64,000 bases of DNA, from assembly GCF_003663885.1 (NCBI RefSeq), contig NZ_RCCE01000003.1, forward strand, positions 186,001-250,000, in the 5' to 3' direction. A program made the translations under genes and the position numbers. Within the stretch, counting starts at the first letter, position 1. Each line of letters begins with the position of its first letter. Below the pieces are notes generated by a model. The model saw only the letters and a program-made list of their open reading frames with translations. It did not search any database and was not told where the DNA came from. This DNA comes from Litoreibacter meonggei (GTDB lineage: Bacteria > Pseudomonadota > Alphaproteobacteria > Rhodobacterales > Rhodobacteraceae). Of the stretch, positions 61,495 to 64,000 are shown in pieces.

Positions 61495-62526
61495 TCAGGC
61501 CCCTTTGCGCTGGTAAACATATGCCCCATCTTCGCGCAAAGACCGGGTCGCTTGTCCAGCCAAATATAAGTGAGCACAATGCGCCACGCTTTCTACCAAG
61601 GCCAGCCCGTACTCACCGCCACGGATTTCACGCTTGAACAGCGGCAGGAAACACTCATGTGCGGTTTTGGGTGTGTCGAGGTGCTGCAATAGCCGCTCCA
61701 ACGCGCCGTGATGGTTGTCGATCAATTGCCGCATCCGCAGCGGCAAGCCTGTAAACGGCAGTTTGTGTCCCGGTAAAACCAGCTGCTCCGGCGTCGCATA
61801 CGCCCCCAACCGCTCGCACGCCTCCAGCCAGTCTGAAACGGGGTCAGCCTCCGGCTCGGTCGGGTAAACGCCCAAGTTCGGGCTGATCGACGGTAGCAAC
61901 TGGTCGCCGCCCAATACGACGCCATCCGCCCACAAGGTCGCGTGTTCCGGTGCATGGCCATTGCCCATACGCACTGTCCAGTCCCGACCGCCTGCAGTCA
62001 ACGTGTCGCCTTCACGGATACGACGATACCCAAGCGGCATTGGCGCAACGCAATCGGCAAAATTGAACGGTCGCTCAGCTGCCCGTTGCGCAAAAATCTC
62101 GGGCTCCATCCCGGCGCGTTTCCAGAACTGTAGAGACTCCGCCGTGGGGCGATCCTGCTCGTCCAGCACCAGCATCCGCGCCATGAGCCACGCGGTGCGC
62201 GTTGTCACCAGTTCCGCGCCATGTTCGGACTGGAACCATCCCGCCATGCCGATGTGGTCGGGATGGTGATGGGTCACGATCACGCGGCGAACCGGCTTGC
62301 CCGCCAGAGGCCCGGCAAGCAGCTTTTCCCAGATCGCGACGCCACGTTTGGAATGGAACCCCGTATCAACAATCGTCCACCCATCCCCGTCATCCAGCGC
62401 GTAGATATTGACGTGGTCCAGCTTCATCGGCAGCGGCAGGCGCATCCAAAGGATGCCTTCCGCGACCTCTAGCGCTTCGCCCTCTGCGGGGATATCGGGG
62501 AACGGGTAGCGGAGCGCTTCGCTCAA
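61495..62526 (-). CDS. MBL fold metallo-hydrolase
   Basis: A 343-residue metallo-beta-lactamase-fold enzyme. The dinuclear site motif is THHHPDHIGM (about 87-96), with GNGHAPEHATLWADG (third histidine, near 193), DGVVLGGDQLL and LPGHKLPF (last histidine). The C-terminal winged-helix-like part is typical of the LACTB2/glyoxalase II-like subgroup; it ends with the DGAYVYQRKGA. The ATG overlaps the acyl-CoA dehydrogenase stop by 4 nt. Placement after an acyl-CoA dehydrogenase suggests a thioester substrate, but unproven. Confidence 0.9.
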   Translation of the reverse strand: MSEALRYPFPDIPAEGEALEVAEGILWMRLPLPMKLDHVNIYALDDGDGWTIVDTGFHSKRGVAIWEKLLAGPLAGKPVRRVIVTHHHPDHIGMAGWFQSEHGAELVTTRTAWLMARMLVLDEQDRPTAESLQFWKRAGMEPEIFAQRAAERPFNFADCVAPMPLGYRRIREGDTLTAGGRDWTVRMGNGHAPEHATLWADGVVLGGDQLLPSISPNLGVYPTEPEADPVSDWLEACERLGAYATPEQLVLPGHKLPFTGLPLRMRQLIDNHHGALERLLQHLDTPKTAHECFLPLFKREIRGGEYGLALVESVAHCAHLYLAGQATRSLREDGAYVYQRKGA

Positions 62527-64000
62527 GCCACCAAATCCTCTTCGCTCAAGGCATATAAGTCATCTGCCCCTTGGCGTGCTTGATCAGCCAGACTTCCATG
62601 CTCCGGCAAAAGACGCTGAATGTAGATTGTCGCCAAACGCCCGCGCGCACTGTCCAAGCCCGCGGCATTCGCAGCACAGAGGTGGTAGTACCCCCCCAGA
62701 ACACGCGCGAACATCCGCAGATAGGAAACAGCGCCTGCAAAACGGTCATTCATCTCCTGCTCGACCAACCATTCCGTGGTTTCGCGCAAGGTTTCAGCTG
62801 CGGTGAAGACAGGGCCAGCCAACTCCGGCATCGTTGCTTTGCAGCTTTCTGCATAAGCCTCGATCTCGTCGATCAGGGCATAAGCCGCCTCACCGCCATC
62901 CATCATCTTGCGGGCCACAAGGTCCATCGCCTGAATGCCATTTGTGCCCTCGTAAATCGCCGTCACCCGCACGTCGCGCAGGTACTGCGCGGCACCGGTT
63001 TCCTCGATGAAACCCATGCCGCCATGGACTTGAATGCCTTGCTGCGCGACCTCGATACCGGTGTCCGTGCCGAACGCCTTGGCGATCGGTGTTAGCAAGG
63101 CGGCGCGAGCGGTCCATTCAGGGGCGCCCGTGGCCGTTTGCATATCAATCGCCGCCGCACAGGCCGCTGCAATCGCACGGGCCACAAAAACATCCGCCTT
63201 CATCTGCGCCAGCATCCGGCGCACGTCGGCATGGCCCAAGATCGTCTCGCCCTCTGCCGCTTTGCCCTGCTTGCGCTCCTGCGCATAGGCCAGCGCGTGT
63301 TGATACGCAGCCTCAGCCACCGCGATACCCTGCCCGCCGACGCCCACGCGGGCGTTGTTCATCATGGTGAACATCGCCGCCATGCCGCCATGGGGCTTGC
63401 CCACCAGCCAGCCCGTCGCGCCGTCATATTGCATCACCGCGGTGGGCGAGCCGTGCAGGCCCATCTTGTGTTCCAGCGACACCACTTTCAGGGAATTCGC
63501 CACGCCGGGCTTGCCGTTCTCGTCGGGGATCAGTTTGGGGACCATGAACAGCGAAATGCCCTTCGTACCCGGCACGCCGTCAGGCAAACGGGCCAGCACC
63601 AGATGGCACACGTTCTCGCTGAAATCGTTATCGGCCCAGCTGATGTAGATTTTCTGACCGGAGATCGCGTAGGTGCCATCGCCATTATCCTCGGCCTTCG
63701 ACTTCAACGCGCCCACGTCAGAGCCCGCCTGCGGCTCTGTCAGGTTCATCGTGCCGCACCATTCGCCCGAGATCAGCTTGGGCAGGTAAAGGTCCTTGAT
63801 CGCGTCGGACGCATGATGCTCAAGCGCCTCGATCTGGCCTTGGCTCATCAGCGGGTTCAGCTGCAACGCAAGGCAGCTGCCGCCCATCATCTCATTTACC
63901 GCATTCTGAATGGAGAATGGCAGCCCCATGCCGCCGTATTCGGGGCTGGCGGCCATGCCGATCCAACCGCCTTCCGCGATCGCCTTGTACCCGTCCGCAA
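62523..64000 (-). CDS. acyl-CoA dehydrogenase, DmdC/FadE-like (5' end cut off)
   Basis: At least 491 residues are in the window and the frame runs off the right edge. Motifs: MNLTEPQAGSDVGALKSKAE (substrate/flavin loop), ISWADNDF, EHKMGLHGSPTAVMQYDGAT, GMGFIEETGAAQYLRDVRVT and AIYEGTNGIQAMDLVARKMM (catalytic glutamate in YEGTN), then a C-terminal extension ending EEDLVA. This longer type includes 3-methylmercaptopropionyl-CoA dehydrogenase DmdC of DMSP demethylation as well as general fatty-acid FadE paralogues; which one cannot be decided here. Operon with the MBL hydrolase and DUF6173 genes. Confidence 0.9.
   Translation of the reverse strand, partial: ADGYKAIAEGGWIGMAASPEYGGMGLPFSIQNAVNEMMGGSCLALQLNPLMSQGQIEALEHHASDAIKDLYLPKLISGEWCGTMNLTEPQAGSDVGALKSKAEDNGDGTYAISGQKIYISWADNDFSENVCHLVLARLPDGVPGTKGISLFMVPKLIPDENGKPGVANSLKVVSLEHKMGLHGSPTAVMQYDGATGWLVGKPHGGMAAMFTMMNNARVGVGGQGIAVAEAAYQHALAYAQERKQGKAAEGETILGHADVRRMLAQMKADVFVARAIAAACAAAIDMQTATGAPEWTARAALLTPIAKAFGTDTGIEVAQQGIQVHGGMGFIEETGAAQYLRDVRVTAIYEGTNGIQAMDLVARKMMDGGEAAYALIDEIEAYAESCKATMPELAGPVFTAAETLRETTEWLVEQEMNDRFAGAVSYLRMFARVLGGYYHLCAANAAGLDSARGRLATIYIQRLLPEHGSLADQARQGADDLYALSEEDLVA

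Overview
This window looks like chromosomal DNA of a marine alphaproteobacterium of the Rhodobacteraceae (Roseobacter group). The evidence is the gene content: taurine genes of the roseobacter type (tauABC, tpa, tauR, xsc, pta, soeABC), a TrcR/DUF1013 protein, COQ9, a 44-residue aa3-oxidase subunit IV, DUF6173, DUF4453/YARHG and YdcH-type small proteins, many TRAP/GlcD/DmdC-like genes, G+C-rich codon use and 4-nt ATGA/GTGA gene overlaps. I see no rRNA, prophage, insertion sequence or CRISPR array. One tRNA (CAU anticodon) is present.

Layout. 1-4.5 kb holds small and housekeeping genes (BrnA-like antitoxin fragment, YdcH with an FNR-type box, cold-shock protein, PhnA, a GGR-family flavoprotein, dodecin, a gamma-glutamylcyclotransferase-like protein). 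4.5-7.6 kb is glpK-glpD, 7.8-10 kb a uronate-dehydrogenase-like SDR and L-serine dehydratase. 10.1-15.2 kb carries tauABC facing away from tpa. 15.4-18.3 kb is an orphan type VI secretion-style cassette (DUF4123 adaptor, PD-(D/E)XK nuclease toxin, Imm52-like immunity protein) bracketed by two nearly identical terminator repeats. 18.6-22.8 kb is an mdeB-mdeA / mdeR methionine-degradation locus. 22.8-29.8 kb is a TRAP transporter with a three-subunit HcnABC-like amino-acid/amine dehydrogenase, a RidA protein and a divergent LysR regulator.

30-39 kb is the second half of taurine catabolism: tauR, xsc, pta and the cytoplasmic sulfite dehydrogenase soeABC. Together with tauABC/tpa it gives a complete route: taurine uptake, transamination to sulfoacetaldehyde, cleavage to acetyl phosphate and sulfite, conversion to acetyl-CoA, and oxidation of sulfite to sulfate with electrons passed to quinone. 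The two halves of this regulon are about 15 kb apart, with the toxin cassette, the mde locus and the TRAP/oxidase block between them. 39-41 kb holds psd-pssA (phosphatidylethanolamine synthesis).

40.9-48.6 kb is a carbohydrate/unknown block: galM-gabD followed by a degenerate M19 dipeptidase and two coupled genes of unknown function on one strand, and dgoK plus an SMP-30 lactonase on the other. The remainder (48.6-64 kb) is a tRNA and general metabolism: a GlcD-like oxidase, HAD hydrolase, clpS, RsmC-like methyltransferase, an SDR lacking the catalytic lysine, cpdB, trcR, RNase T2, quinone oxidoreductase, COQ9, rpsU, a lipoprotein with a possible thiol-hydrolase fold, the tiny oxidase subunit, DUF6173, an MBL hydrolase and a truncated acyl-CoA dehydrogenase.

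The most unusual items are (1) a TauC permease with about 110 extra residues resembling a cadherin/VCBS-type repeat inserted after its first canonical membrane helix, (2) the toxin-immunity cassette between duplicated terminators, (3) an exact 11-bp-period TGCCGAC repeat present at three separate intergenic sites, and (4) the coupled unknown-gene trio with the metal-site-deficient M19 protein. All function assignments come from reading motifs and from memory of the families; no database search was run.
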